This document shows positions 35,086-44,233 of a stretch of DNA of 64,000 nt, piece after piece. The position numbers were made by a program, and so were the translations under genes. Source of the stretch: CAYPPG01 sp964412555 (GTDB lineage: Bacteria; Hinthialibacterota; Hinthialibacteria; Hinthialibacterales; Hinthialibacteraceae); assembly GCA_964412555.1 (NCBI GenBank), contig CAYPPG010000004.1, forward strand, positions 1-64,000. The letters run 5' to 3'. The notes beneath the pieces were generated by a model. It saw nothing but the letters and a program-made list of their open reading frames with translations. It made no database searches and had not been told where the DNA came from. Numbering within the stretch: position 1 is the stretch's first letter; every line of letters begins with the position of its first letter.

Positions 35086-37152
35086 TTACTGAACCATCCA
35101 GTGTACCACCGCCGTATCACTTGGATTCAACGTCGCCGCCATCAAATAAACCGGCAACGCATCACCGGAAGGAAGCTGTGGAAGCGTAATCTCACTTAAT
35201 GTTTTGGAAGCATCGAGATCATACCGGCGATGAAGAAGAGCGAGACCATGGTTCACCGGTTCTCCATTCGTCGCTTTCAATCCGCTGAATACCATACGGT
35301 CAGACTGGATTTCGATTTCACCCGCATAGACAGTCATCCAGAAAATACCCGGTCCCCAGCCGTCACCGGTACTTGCATCGGTAAATTTGACGAACACTTC
35401 TTTTGTGGCATTATTCGATTGTAAAATCGGCGATAAATCAATGGTGTAATATCTCTTGTTGTATTCGTTGTGAATGTCTTCCCCGAACATTTCCATTGAA
35501 TTCAACACTTCAGAATATTCGACTTCACCGCTCCCTGTTTGATTGACAATCGACAAACTCGTGAAATACGGCCCCCAACCATCCGCAGGCTGGCCGTCCG
35601 AAAATCGAAACTGAACAATGTTTTGTGCATTATTCTGTAAATAGGAATCCAACTCGATTTCATACACATCGAGATTGCTCAAATCCCGCGGCTCCTGGCC
35701 GGTTTCGAATACCCAATCCTGTTCGATTTCAAACGCGCCATCGGTTCCGGAAGCCACTTCGATCACGAATTGGTTCCCAATGCTGATTTGTGCGACAGCA
35801 GAGGTCAAATCATCGGGCAAATCGAATTGATACACCATATAACTACTCGCATCCGCAAACCGATAGCCGTTTCCGAGAATACTGTTCCCTTCATCCACTA
35901 AGTAATTCTTTTCCTCATCCGTCCCTGGCGAGACATGGTCATACCGAACCACGCCTGTCGGACCGGACAACGAAACGACAAAATTGTTCGCCATATCGAC
36001 CGTCAATTTCGCTTCATCCGTTGTATCCGGCAAATCGAACCGATAAGTGATCGATCCGTTTCCATCCGCGAAACGATGATCCCGGTTGGATGGACCGGAA
36101 CCGCTGTTGTCATATAAAAATTCCTTTTCTTCATCCCCACCGTTTGTTTGAAACATTCCGAATACGCTCGCATTGCTCGTATCGACCTTCGGTGCAAGTG
36201 TCTCCTCAAAAACACGATTCTCACCGGTATAGAGGCTGATGTTCTGGATATACGGCCCCCATCCGTTTTGCGGTGTCGCATCGGTTAAAAGAATATACAA
36301 CTCACCGGTATTTTGCTGTAAAAATGGAGTCACATCAAATTCGTATAATTTCAGATTGCCCAATGCTCGATGCTCGAAGCCGTCGTATATCTCCATTGAA
36401 TTGGCAACGACGGTATATCCTTCTTCGAATGAGACTTCCGGATCCCAATACTCCGCGGAAAGGGAAATCACAAAATTGTTTCCGACCGTCACACCAAGTG
36501 TTGCTTCGTCAATATCCTGTAAATCCTCGATCACATAGAGTACAAAACCCGTTCCATCAACGAAGCGATTTCCACTCGCATTTCCATTCCCCCGTTCCTG
36601 CAAGACATAATACACCTCATCATCGCTCCAATTCGTCGGAAACTCCACAATCGTTTCTACATCGCTAGAATCGGTAAATGAATACCTGGTGTTCTCAAAG
36701 GCCGTCGGGCTATTGAACCAACCGGCAACCGGACCGAACCGTTCCTCGATTGTCGTGTCAGCATAATGGAGTCCAACAAAATTGAACGGATTCCCAAACG
36801 CTCCCGGCGCAGCAAGCAAAGCCAAATCAAGGGAACTATAATTCCCATCCTCGACATCGATCACCTGCCCGTTCATCGTTACCCCATCCAGCGAAGACTG
36901 CTGCAACGGAGCAAAAAGAAAACTGGCGCGTCCATCCTGTGTCGTGACGGCTTGTCCATCCGAATAAGAGGAAGGCAACGTCCCGTCATCGATCCAGCCA
37001 ATATCCTCATCCAGCGGATCGGTCAATCCGGTTCCCCCTGCCTCCAAAACCACATCCCGATCATAGAGAGAACTCAAATCGAGATACACCGGCTGCGCTT
37101 CTGCAACCACACAAATCGCCAAAAGACAAACGGGTAAAAATATCTTCCTCAT
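35086..37152 (-). CDS. Secreted protein with three pairs of repeated beta modules
   Basis: A 688-residue protein with a Sec signal peptide (M-R-K-I-F-L-P-V...A-E-A). The body repeats two alternating modules. One contains F-A-D-G-N-G-S-I-T-Y-R-F-D-L-P followed by N-N-F-V-V-S-L-S; the other ends Q-N-...-D-x-x-P-x-x-G-W-G-P-Y with a beta-strand. Each occurs about three times. This suggests carbohydrate-binding-like beta-sandwiches (inference). No catalytic motif is seen. The start is fixed by CCAGGAGGTTTGC before ATG; the open frame upstream reads through a tandem DNA repeat and is not real coding. The protein ends V-V-H-W-M-V-Q. Confidence 0.75.
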   Translation of the reverse strand: MRKIFLPVCLLAICVVAEAQPVYLDLSSLYDRDVVLEAGGTGLTDPLDEDIGWIDDGTLPSSYSDGQAVTTQDGRASFLFAPLQQSSLDGVTMNGQVIDVEDGNYSSLDLALLAAPGAFGNPFNFVGLHYADTTIEERFGPVAGWFNSPTAFENTRYSFTDSSDVETIVEFPTNWSDDEVYYVLQERGNGNASGNRFVDGTGFVLYVIEDLQDIDEATLGVTVGNNFVISLSAEYWDPEVSFEEGYTVVANSMEIYDGFEHRALGNLKLYEFDVTPFLQQNTGELYILLTDATPQNGWGPYIQNISLYTGENRVFEETLAPKVDTSNASVFGMFQTNGGDEEKEFLYDNSGSGPSNRDHRFADGNGSITYRFDLPDTTDEAKLTVDMANNFVVSLSGPTGVVRYDHVSPGTDEEKNYLVDEGNSILGNGYRFADASSYMVYQFDLPDDLTSAVAQISIGNQFVIEVASGTDGAFEIEQDWVFETGQEPRDLSNLDVYEIELDSYLQNNAQNIVQFRFSDGQPADGWGPYFTSLSIVNQTGSGEVEYSEVLNSMEMFGEDIHNEYNKRYYTIDLSPILQSNNATKEVFVKFTDASTGDGWGPGIFWMTVYAGEIEIQSDRMVFSGLKATNGEPVNHGLALLHRRYDLDASKTLSEITLPQLPSGDALPVYLMAATLNPSDTAVVHWMVQ

Positions 37153-37233
37153 AGTGCAAACCTCCTGGTAATATCCTAATATACTATAGTAACTGATTTC
37201 TAACATATCGGGAATGAGCGTAATATTTGTATC

Positions 37234-37386
37234 GCCGGCATCCTGCCGGCATTTCCGCATATGCTTTCCCAATGGGTACCAAGGGTAAGCGAAGTCAAAT
37301 GGGTACCAAGGGTAAGCGAAGTCAAATGGGTACCAAGGGTAAGCGAAGTCAAATGGGTACCAAGGGTAAGCGAAGTCTACCCTTGC
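37234..37386. repeat. Hairpin plus 4 x 27-bp tandem repeat
   Basis: GCCGGCA-TCC-TGCCGGC (37234-37250) is followed by four copies of ATGGGTACCAAGGGTAAGCG-AAGTCAA starting at 37272, 37299, 37326 and 37353. The last unit runs into AAGTCTACCCTTG, which pairs with CAAGGGTA to make a hairpin. It lies in the leader region upstream of the large secreted protein gene and keeps that reading frame open, because 27 is divisible by three. Confidence 0.85.
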
Positions 37387-37452
37387 TATATCGCACAAAA
37401 CATCAAGATCTGGCTAACGTCTTGCCTTAGGGAAGCAGCCCCCTTAATACAT

Positions 37453-37469
37453 GCCGCCGAGACGGCGGT
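37453..37469. repeat. Hairpin GCCGCCG-AGA-CGGCGGT
   Basis: Same family as 24156-24172, including the flanking GTTAC/GTAAC. It touches the stop codon of the ABC-2 permease gene, which reads towards it. Confidence 0.75.
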
Positions 37470-37470
37470 G

Positions 37471-39267
37471 TTACATTTTTATCAGTTTTTCTCTCACTCG
37501 GTAATTTGTCCACTTCAACAAAACAATCGAACCAACCACCAACCATATCATTTGAAACAGAAGGAGAGGAGTCCACATCCCATGATCCACATCTTCCCGC
37601 AAAATGATGAGGAAAAACGGGGATAACAAACACATGAAGGGATAGAGATCACTCTCACTACCGGAAAATCGAAAAATCTCGTGGATCATAATAATGAAAA
37701 ATGGCATACCGATGAGAAGCATCAACGTAATCGTAAACGGCAACGCATACGCGGCGACCGTCTTTCGCATCCGGGTGGAACAATACATCCCCAACGATAA
37801 ATAAAAACAACCGGAAACATTACACAGTAATAATGACATATACATCAAATGCCGGCTTTCCTGTGCTGAAATATACCGATTGTATTGCCTTTCCGACGGT
37901 GTCACGGGAAGATCGGCACGTGATAAAAAGTATCCCACCACAAACAACAATCCGTAAAAAGCCCAAAATTTCCATTGAAATTGCAGAAAACCCGCCCAGA
38001 ATTTTCCGGAAACGATCTTTCTAGAGGTTAATGTGCTTGTCCTGAGGATTTCCCATGTATCCCGATCCAATTCACCCCGAAATGTGTTCGCTGCAAAAGG
38101 GAGCATGATGAACGGCACCAGCAAGGAAGCGTAAGACGCCATCCCCATAGCCCACTCCCGGCCGAACATATCAAACTGGATCAATACAAGAAATCCCAAA
38201 CCAAAGTAAATCAAAATGGAACGCAACAGACGCGAATAGGATTCACCATACAATTCCCGCAAATCTTTTAGATAAACCGGATTCTGCCCATCCCGAAAAA
38301 TCATACGACGATCCTTCAACAACCTCGGTATCCGAAATAGTCTCAAAAATGAGCGCCAAATCCTTTCTTTCTGTCCTCGCTCATCGTTGATCTTTCTGGA
38401 GAGAAACCACACACAAAGGATCACAAGAAAAAGGATCATCGCAATATTCATGTATACATGCGCCTGATACGGATTCATTTGAACCCATCGGCCAACTTCA
38501 TTTGGCAATCGCTCATTGACAAAAAATACAATGGCGATGATTACCGGCGAAACAACCATTTCCGGTCCCCAATCCCGGCTAAGAGATTTGATGCATTCAT
38601 CTAAAAAAGGCCGGGCAAATGAAATCCCGAACATATACATAAATCCGAAAAAATAGGTCGCCGTGATGGAATGCGTGATCCGCTTCCAACGTATAGAACA
38701 AAAGATCCCAATCAACCCAACGACAATCACGATTTCCATAAATAAAAAAAGAGTAAACATGATCTCCTGTGGAGACACTCCCCCCATCGTCAAACATAGC
38801 CCGTATATGGGGATCATCGAAAGCATCATCACCCATACATAAAACACAGACGATAGAAATTTTCCCAACAGAATCGACATCAGACTGAGCGGAGTCGTCG
38901 ACAGCAATTCCCATGTCTTTTGTTCATACTCCAAATTGATGCAACTGGCACTGATCAAAGGCACCATCAACGCAATGGCCGAACCAATCACGAAGTTCAA
39001 CACCATGAACATCTCCCGCGAATATCGCACCCACCGTATAGGATTGCCATACATCTCCAAATATTCATGCCAGATCATCAGAAATGTAATCCAGCCGATA
39101 ATCAGTATGATGCCTAAATATAAAAACGATGTCCGGTTCCGCAGCCGTTCTATTAATTCCCGTAAAATGACGGGATTATTGATAAAGCGAGGACGCACCC
39201 TCCATAGATACAACGGAAACGTTATGGATCGACTCAGTCCATTCCCCATCGTATTCTTCCTATTCAT
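37471..39267 (-). CDS. ABC-2 family transporter permease
   Basis: A 598-residue membrane protein made of two similar halves, each with about six helices: the first (about 50-290) begins N-P-V-I-L-R-E-L-I-E-R-L-R-N-R, the second (about 335-590) N-P-V-Y-L-K-D-L-R-E-L-Y. Motifs Y-E-Q-K-T-W-E-L-L-S-T-T-P-L and D-R-D-T-W-E-I-L-R-T-S mark the conserved cytoplasmic loop of ABC-2 permeases in both halves, so it is an internal duplication or fusion. No ATPase gene is adjacent. The start overlaps the uvrC end by 8 bases, indicating co-translation; a Met six codons later is an alternative. Substrate unknown. Confidence 0.8.
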   Translation of the reverse strand: MNRKNTMGNGLSRSITFPLYLWRVRPRFINNPVILRELIERLRNRTSFLYLGIILIIGWITFLMIWHEYLEMYGNPIRWVRYSREMFMVLNFVIGSAIALMVPLISASCINLEYEQKTWELLSTTPLSLMSILLGKFLSSVFYVWVMMLSMIPIYGLCLTMGGVSPQEIMFTLFLFMEIVIVVGLIGIFCSIRWKRITHSITATYFFGFMYMFGISFARPFLDECIKSLSRDWGPEMVVSPVIIAIVFFVNERLPNEVGRWVQMNPYQAHVYMNIAMILFLVILCVWFLSRKINDERGQKERIWRSFLRLFRIPRLLKDRRMIFRDGQNPVYLKDLRELYGESYSRLLRSILIYFGLGFLVLIQFDMFGREWAMGMASYASLLVPFIMLPFAANTFRGELDRDTWEILRTSTLTSRKIVSGKFWAGFLQFQWKFWAFYGLLFVVGYFLSRADLPVTPSERQYNRYISAQESRHLMYMSLLLCNVSGCFYLSLGMYCSTRMRKTVAAYALPFTITLMLLIGMPFFIIMIHEIFRFSGSESDLYPFMCLLSPFFLIILREDVDHGMWTPLLLFQMIWLVVGSIVLLKWTNYRVREKLIKM

Positions 39268-41095
39268 CAGTTTCTTTTATTGCAGTTTGTATTCGTTCTA
39301 CTAAATCACCGGTGATTCCTGGAAGGGATTGAATCTCTTCCATCGACGCCTTTCGCAATCCATCCAACGAGCCGAACCGTGTCAACAACAAGCGCTCTTT
39401 CGTCGGACCGATCCCGGGAATATCCCGTAAAAGACTCTTTTTGAACTTTTCTCCTCTTAACTTTCGATGATACGTTATGCCGAACCGGTGCGATTCATCA
39501 CGCACCTGCTGTAACAGCCGGAGTCCAGGATTTCGCCGATCCAAACGAAGTGGATACGAGAAACCGGGCAGATAAATCTCTTCTTCCCGCTTCGCCAAAC
39601 TGCATATCGGGAAATGCCGGATATCGAGTTCATCCAACACCTCCAACGCCGCATTGAGTTGCCCCTTTCCTCCGTCGATGAGTAGTAAATCCGGCGGTTC
39701 GGCGAATCGTTTTTTTTCCGCTTCATCCCCTTCCCCATGTTTGAATCGCCGCCTCAGTACTTCCTGCAGCATCGCATAATCGTTGATCTGATCGACTTCT
39801 TTGATCCTGTATCGCCGATAGCCCGATTTGAACGGCTTCCCATCTTGAAAAACTACCATCGAACCCACCGCCTCGTTCCCTTGAGTAGTCGAAATGTCAT
39901 ATCCTTCTATACGCAAAGGTAGAATCTCTAATTTCAACGATTCTTGTAGGGCAATGACCTCATTCGAAACACTCCGTTTCACCCCATGCAATTTCCGATA
40001 CTGCTGTTCCGCATAATGAGTTGCGTTCTTCTCCGCCAGCTGCAGCATGGCATGTTTCGTTCCACGATGTGGAGTTTTAATCTTGACCGATTTCTCAGAA
40101 ATCATCGCCAACCATTTTTCCACAACATTCATACGCTCACTGCCGATTGTCGCAGAAATAAAGATCTCTTTCGGAATATCGACATTTTTCGCATAAAACT
40201 GCTCCAGAAATGCATTGAGACTTTCCTGCACATCCGCCTGCGAAACATCATCCAAAAAATGCCGCGAGGTGCCGACCACCCGGCCTCCTCTCCGGCGAAT
40301 GACAGCGACACAAGCGATATCGTGAACCCGGGCGAAACCGGCAAAATCCTGATTTTCCACCGAACGATGCATCATTTTCTGCCGATGAGCAAACTGCTGT
40401 GCCGCTTCGAGAATATCGCGGTAAAACGCAGCCTTTTCGAACAACAATCCCTCAGCGCATTCTTCCATTCGCTTTTTCAGTTTCTGGATGACACTATCTG
40501 TATGCCCCTGCAAAAAGCCAATCACACCTTGGCACAGTTGGGCATATTCTTCTATTCCAACAATTGCCCCGCATGGTGCGCAACATCGCCCCATCTCATA
40601 CTCCAAACACGGACGAACTCCTAATAAATCACCCGATTCATATTTACACGTCCGAATCGGGAAAATTTCATGCAAGGCAAAAAGTGTCCGTCTCGCCTGC
40701 GTGACATGCGGATACGGCCCGAAATACCGTGCCCCGTCCGCCTCCACGGTACGTGTCAAATAGGCACGCGGGAAATCATCCTGCATCGTGATTTTGATAT
40801 AGGGATACCGTTTGTCATCCTTTAATTTAACGTTGAAAGGCGGATTGTGTTTTTTGATGAGATTGTATTCGAGCAACAAGGCCTCGACATCGCTGTCCGT
40901 AATGATGGTTTCCACATGCTCAATCACTTCGACAAACGGTGAGGCAAACTGTCCATTACTCCGCCGAAAGTGAGAACGGACACGCTTCTGAATGTCGATG
41001 GCCTTACCGACATACACGATCTCATTCCGGCCGTTTTTCATGAGATACACGCCCGGTTCATTGGGGAGCAAATTCAACTGTTCAGTCGTGATCAT
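39260..41095 (-). CDS. uvrC: Excinuclease ABC subunit C
   Basis: The dual-incision nuclease of nucleotide excision repair. 611 residues with a GIY-YIG domain at the start (P-G-V-Y-L-M, V-Y-V-G-K-A), a Cys-rich segment (C-L-E-Y-E-M-G-R-C-C-A-P-C), a UVR motif near 200-240, an RNase H-like endonuclease core with Y-D-I-S-T-T-Q-G and D-L-L-L-I-D-G-G-K-G-Q, and a C-terminal helix-hairpin-helix (L-L-R-D-I-P-G-I-G-P). Full length. It is the upstream gene of a pair with the ABC-2 permease, an unexpected partner. Confidence 0.96.
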   Translation of the reverse strand: MITTEQLNLLPNEPGVYLMKNGRNEIVYVGKAIDIQKRVRSHFRRSNGQFASPFVEVIEHVETIITDSDVEALLLEYNLIKKHNPPFNVKLKDDKRYPYIKITMQDDFPRAYLTRTVEADGARYFGPYPHVTQARRTLFALHEIFPIRTCKYESGDLLGVRPCLEYEMGRCCAPCGAIVGIEEYAQLCQGVIGFLQGHTDSVIQKLKKRMEECAEGLLFEKAAFYRDILEAAQQFAHRQKMMHRSVENQDFAGFARVHDIACVAVIRRRGGRVVGTSRHFLDDVSQADVQESLNAFLEQFYAKNVDIPKEIFISATIGSERMNVVEKWLAMISEKSVKIKTPHRGTKHAMLQLAEKNATHYAEQQYRKLHGVKRSVSNEVIALQESLKLEILPLRIEGYDISTTQGNEAVGSMVVFQDGKPFKSGYRRYRIKEVDQINDYAMLQEVLRRRFKHGEGDEAEKKRFAEPPDLLLIDGGKGQLNAALEVLDELDIRHFPICSLAKREEEIYLPGFSYPLRLDRRNPGLRLLQQVRDESHRFGITYHRKLRGEKFKKSLLRDIPGIGPTKERLLLTRFGSLDGLRKASMEEIQSLPGITGDLVERIQTAIKETDE

Positions 41096-41254
41096 TGGTC
41101 TCTATTAGTCTATCTCAAGCCGTGTCCATATGAATAGAGAAAAGCAGGTTGGAAATTCTTGAAATATCACTGTGAATATCTTGATCCGCAACTACACTAA
41201 ACATAATAATACGCTATTATCGATTTCATAGCAAGAACCACGAATAGCAATAAA

Positions 41255-41527
41255 GTGATCAATCCTGTACAATCTGTCATAATTGTACGAATCAATTCGT
41301 CAAGAAACAGATTGGAAAAACCCCTGATTTTTTCTGAGATATTGCTAGAGAGTTCCTTGTTTAATGATCCTGATCATTCATTCGAAGAAGATCGGTATCT
41401 GAGTTTTGGTTTGTCACGATTGGATCGGCTTCTTACCGTCGCGCATGCTTTCAGAGGAGGTAGAATAAGAATCATTACTGCACGTCTTATAACTCGTAAT
41501 GAAAGGAAAATATATGAAGAAGGATAA
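41255..41527 (+). CDS. BrnT-like toxin, N-terminus degenerate
   Basis: The last ~60 residues match the BrnT family of RelE-like ribonuclease toxins: D-P-D-H-S-F-E-E-D-R-Y, G-L-S-R-L-D-R-L-L-T-V-A-H, R-G-G-R-I-R-I-I-T-A-R and R-N-E-R-K-I-Y-E-E-G. The first ~30 residues do not show the family's W-D...K-H-G-x-x-F start. The toxin may therefore be truncated, replaced at its N-terminus or frameshifted; no matching stretch was found in the other frames. Its stop overlaps the antitoxin start by 14 bases, the usual toxin-first order of brnTA. Activity is doubtful. Confidence 0.7.
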   Translation: MINPVQSVIIVRINSSRNRLEKPLIFSEILLESSLFNDPDHSFEEDRYLSFGLSRLDRLLTVAHAFRGGRIRIITARLITRNERKIYEEG

Positions 41528-41714
41528 CACTGACGAACTTCGCCCGGAATACAAACGCGAAGACCTTGGTCCAGGCGTTCGTGGGAAATATTTTGAAGCG
41601 TATCGGTCTGGAACAAATCTTGTACTGCTCAGTCCCGATGTGGCAAAAGAATTTCCCACAGAAGAATCTGTCAATGAAGCGTTGCGTTCATTGATTATGG
41701 AAAAGAAGGATTGA
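41514..41714 (+). CDS. Antitoxin of the BrnT-like toxin
   Basis: A 66-residue protein containing E-L-R-P-E-Y, G-V-R-G-K-Y-F-E-A-Y-R-S-G-T-N-L-V-L-L and P-D-V-A-K-E-F-P-T-E-E-S-V-N-E-A-L-R. This pattern is common in small antitoxins encoded after BrnT or HicA-like toxins, with a C-terminal ribbon-helix-helix-like part. The start follows AAGGAAAATAT and overlaps the toxin gene by 14 bases. It would bind the toxin and repress the operon (family knowledge). Confidence 0.75.
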   Translation: MKKDNTDELRPEYKREDLGPGVRGKYFEAYRSGTNLVLLSPDVAKEFPTEESVNEALRSLIMEKKD

Positions 41715-41864
41715 ATCGGATTTTCTTTATCATGAAATTTGGTTGATTTTATCATCCCCCATCAACCGTTGTTCATCTCTCCAGAATCGCAAACCAAATC
41801 CATATATAGATATACTATCCTTTGTAAATTTTAATTTCACCAGAAATGTATACGAATGAACAAT

Positions 41865-41881
41865 ACGGCCAAGATGGCCGT
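41865..41881. repeat. Hairpin ACGGCCA-AGA-TGGCCGT
   Basis: A 7-3-7 palindrome with the same AGA loop and spacing as the GCGGGCA-AGA-TGCCCGC hairpins. It lies between the antitoxin gene and the converging HD-GYP-like gene. The rest of the ~225-base gap is featureless. Confidence 0.6.
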
Positions 41882-41940
41882 GCCCCAAAAGGGAACGGCA
41901 ATGCAACAGACAAGGAACGCAATTAGGCAAAAATCAACAG

Positions 41941-43197
41941 TTACGGCTTTCCAGTATATCCGTATAACGTCAGCAGATCGTATGTATCAATCGGATTTTC
42001 AATCTTATCCAAATGCTTGCCGATCTCCACAGTGGGCAGCGGTTTAGGAACTCGTTTGGGAACAAAAGAGCAAACAGTTTTCGGAATATTGTAATATTGA
42101 TCCCGTTTACGGTCCAAATAAAGACGGATATCGTTGAATTCAGGCGGAGTATTCCCCAATCGAACCACTTGGATGGCTTTACTCTTCGCAAACCGTGCCA
42201 CAGAACCGGTCGGATAAGGAGCGATTCTGTAGTTCAAACACTTCACAGCCAATTCGTTATACCGCTTTTTGGCTTGCACATTGAGCTGGAATAGGGATTC
42301 GAACGGATTGATCGCTTGCCGAAAATATCGCTTTGAGGTCATACTATGATAGGAATCCGCTACCGCCACAAGAGGGACATACGGATCCAATTCTTTCCCT
42401 TGTTTTTTTGCCGGATACCCGGTACCATCCCATCGTTCATGATGCCATAAGACGATTTTGGAGGTAATAAATTCCTTTTGCCGGAACATTGAGCCGACAA
42501 ATTCAGCGCTTGTTTTCGGATGCTGATGAACAATTGCCCACTCTTCCTCCGTCAAATCTTCCTCTTTCTTTAAAATACGGCTGGGAACCTTCACCATGCC
42601 GATATCGGAAAACATGCCTGCTACACCAATTTTGTGTAATTCAGAAAGTAATTGCTTTGATTCGCCAAAATAATCATACCCAAGCACGACACAAGTTAGA
42701 GCCACATTCTTTGCATGTTCATACAAATAATCTTCCAACGCTCCCACTGTTCGCAAATGAATCACGGATTTGGCATGTCGTCTTGGAGGCGTATCATCGA
42801 TCGGCCGTTCCGTCCGAACTATCTTTCGGAATTCCGCAGCCGCTTGCGCAATAATCTCATACGCTTGCTTGCGAACTTCGAACGGATCGCCCACCGAATT
42901 TTCTCGAAAAGCAAGGTATGTATCCCGAATCAAACGAAAAAAAGCGCTTTCGGTTTCTTGATCAAACGTGTAAGGAGGAGGATTGAATGCCTCGAAAGGC
43001 AAAGGAAAATCCAAATACTTGACTTTATTCTGTTTCAAAAGGCTTTTCGCATGATCGGTCAGAGGAACACCTTTTTTCAACAATAAACGTTTCCGGTTTT
43101 CATCTTGATATATGTTCGAAGGATTTTCCAAATTGGCCACGCACATATCCAACAACACACGAACCACAATGCATCTCCTTGATTTTGCAAGGTACAT
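41941..43197 (-). CDS. HD-GYP-like protein with altered HD motif
   Basis: A 418-residue cytoplasmic protein. Residues ~140-330 form an HD-GYP domain: H161, H224/H226 in V-H-Q-H-P, and H-H-E-R-W-D-G-T-G-Y-P (252-262), ending A-D-S-Y-H-S-M-T-S. HD-GYP enzymes hydrolyse cyclic-di-GMP with two or three metals. The central HD pair (usually L-x-H-D-I-G-K) reads F-S-D-I-G-M, so its His is Ser197 and the following Lys is Met. This predicts weak or no catalysis and perhaps a binding or sensor role. The first ~130 and last ~90 residues have no recognised domain. No c-di-GMP cyclase lies nearby. The start could be a later Met (18). Confidence 0.8.
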   Translation of the reverse strand: MYLAKSRRCIVVRVLLDMCVANLENPSNIYQDENRKRLLLKKGVPLTDHAKSLLKQNKVKYLDFPLPFEAFNPPPYTFDQETESAFFRLIRDTYLAFRENSVGDPFEVRKQAYEIIAQAAAEFRKIVRTERPIDDTPPRRHAKSVIHLRTVGALEDYLYEHAKNVALTCVVLGYDYFGESKQLLSELHKIGVAGMFSDIGMVKVPSRILKKEEDLTEEEWAIVHQHPKTSAEFVGSMFRQKEFITSKIVLWHHERWDGTGYPAKKQGKELDPYVPLVAVADSYHSMTSKRYFRQAINPFESLFQLNVQAKKRYNELAVKCLNYRIAPYPTGSVARFAKSKAIQVVRLGNTPPEFNDIRLYLDRKRDQYYNIPKTVCSFVPKRVPKPLPTVEIGKHLDKIENPIDTYDLLTLYGYTGKP

Positions 43198-43615
43198 ATA
43201 TAGGGGATTTTATCATACTCTTCTTTTCAGTGAACATCAACTTGAACCTAGAGTTTTCGATGACAATTCTCATTGGTTACCTCACGTTTGACCAACACCA
43301 TATAGAGAGAATTGAAAAAACGCGCCAGCAATACCAGACAATTGGGGGGCATCCGAAAAAGAAAATCGGGCAACTGCTGTAGCAGTAACGTACCACACAT
43401 CGCATACAGTACTTTGCTCAGTCGTCCAATCGTCTGGTGCAAATAAAAGTGATCGTTGAAAAATGTCCTGTTGTGGATTATCCAAAAGATGGGTTTGTTG
43501 AGCTGACCTCATATTATGCGGATGGGAAGGATAGTTAAGAATTAGGATCCAAATCGAATGCGCATTATCAGTTAACCACCTAAATAAGATTCATTTACTT
43601 GACAATCGTTTTCCT
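43198..43615. other. Intergenic, possible decayed coding remnant
   Basis: About 420 bases. Around 43441-43537 the plus strand reads as a protein-like segment (I-K-V-I-V-E-K-C-P, D-Y-P-K-D-G-F-V-E-L) ending in a stop, but it has no start or ribosome binding site. It may be the tail of a lost gene. Nothing else recognised. Confidence 0.3.
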
Positions 43616-43981
43616 TTATCCCCCCGACCGTTTCACCGTATACCCATACTTCTTCAATCCCTCCACCAACCGATCCCGTTGATCGCCCTGCATTTCAATA
43701 GTCCCCTCTTTCACCGTCCCACCGATCCCACACTTTTTTTTCAATTCTTTTGCCAGCGTATGGAGTCCGTCGAGTGTAAGGGGAACTCCCGTAATAACCG
43801 TGACGCATTTCCCTTTTCGCCCTTTTGTCTGCCTTGCGACTCGTACGATACCATCCCCACGGTTTGATGGTTGTTTTTGTTTGCATGAGCACTGGGAAAC
43901 AGGTTTCTCGCAAACGGGGCACATTTCCCCATGTTCAGAGGAATAAACGATAACTGTCTCTTGACCTTTTTTCGATTTCAT
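43616..43981 (-). CDS. SUI1/YciH-family translation factor
   Basis: A 121-residue protein with an N-terminal Cys-rich part (C-P-V-C-E-K-P-V-S-Q-C-S-C, possibly zinc-binding) and a C-terminal SUI1 domain: R-V-A-R-Q-T-K-G-R-K-G-K-C-V-T-V-I-T-G, K-K-C-G-I-G-G-T-V-K-E-G-T-I-E-M-Q-G-D. Bacterial YciH is the homologue of eIF1 and discriminates against non-canonical initiation. The start follows AAAAAGGATAAGAAC; an in-frame Met 17 codons upstream has no site. Single gene. Confidence 0.92.
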   Translation of the reverse strand: MKSKKGQETVIVYSSEHGEMCPVCEKPVSQCSCKQKQPSNRGDGIVRVARQTKGRKGKCVTVITGVPLTLDGLHTLAKELKKKCGIGGTVKEGTIEMQGDQRDRLVEGLKKYGYTVKRSGG

Positions 43982-44233
43982 GTTCTTATCCTTTTTAATT
44001 CTATGTCCGATTCTTTCTCTACAGTGTAACATTTATACAAAAAGACATTGAAAAAAATGGGAGCATGGAGATAATTTTCACATTAGGAGGGCGAAAATCA
44101 CCATAAATCAGTAAAGGAGGTAACATATTATTGGCCTGTATTTCAAATACAATATCTTTTTTGAAAAAACATGGAAGAGTGTAAATGGTATTGTCAAAAT
44201 CGGTGATTCACCGTGAATGCAGGAGTAAAACAA

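Noticed and set aside
34882..35199. Plus-strand frame of 105 residues overlapping the secreted-protein 3' end
   Set aside because: It runs through a dispersed hairpin and antisense to a well-supported gene, with no ribosome binding site.
37153..37398. An 82-residue N-terminal extension of the large secreted protein with repeats of F-A-Y-P-W-Y-P
   Set aside because: It is the translation of the 27-bp DNA repeat. A signal peptide preceded by CCAGGAGG begins at 37152, so the extension is not coding.
43441..43537. Protein-like segment I-K-V-I-V-E-K-C-P with D-Y-P-K-D-G-F-V-E-L
   Set aside because: It lacks a start and any identifiable family. Noted only as a possible remnant in the intergenic entry.
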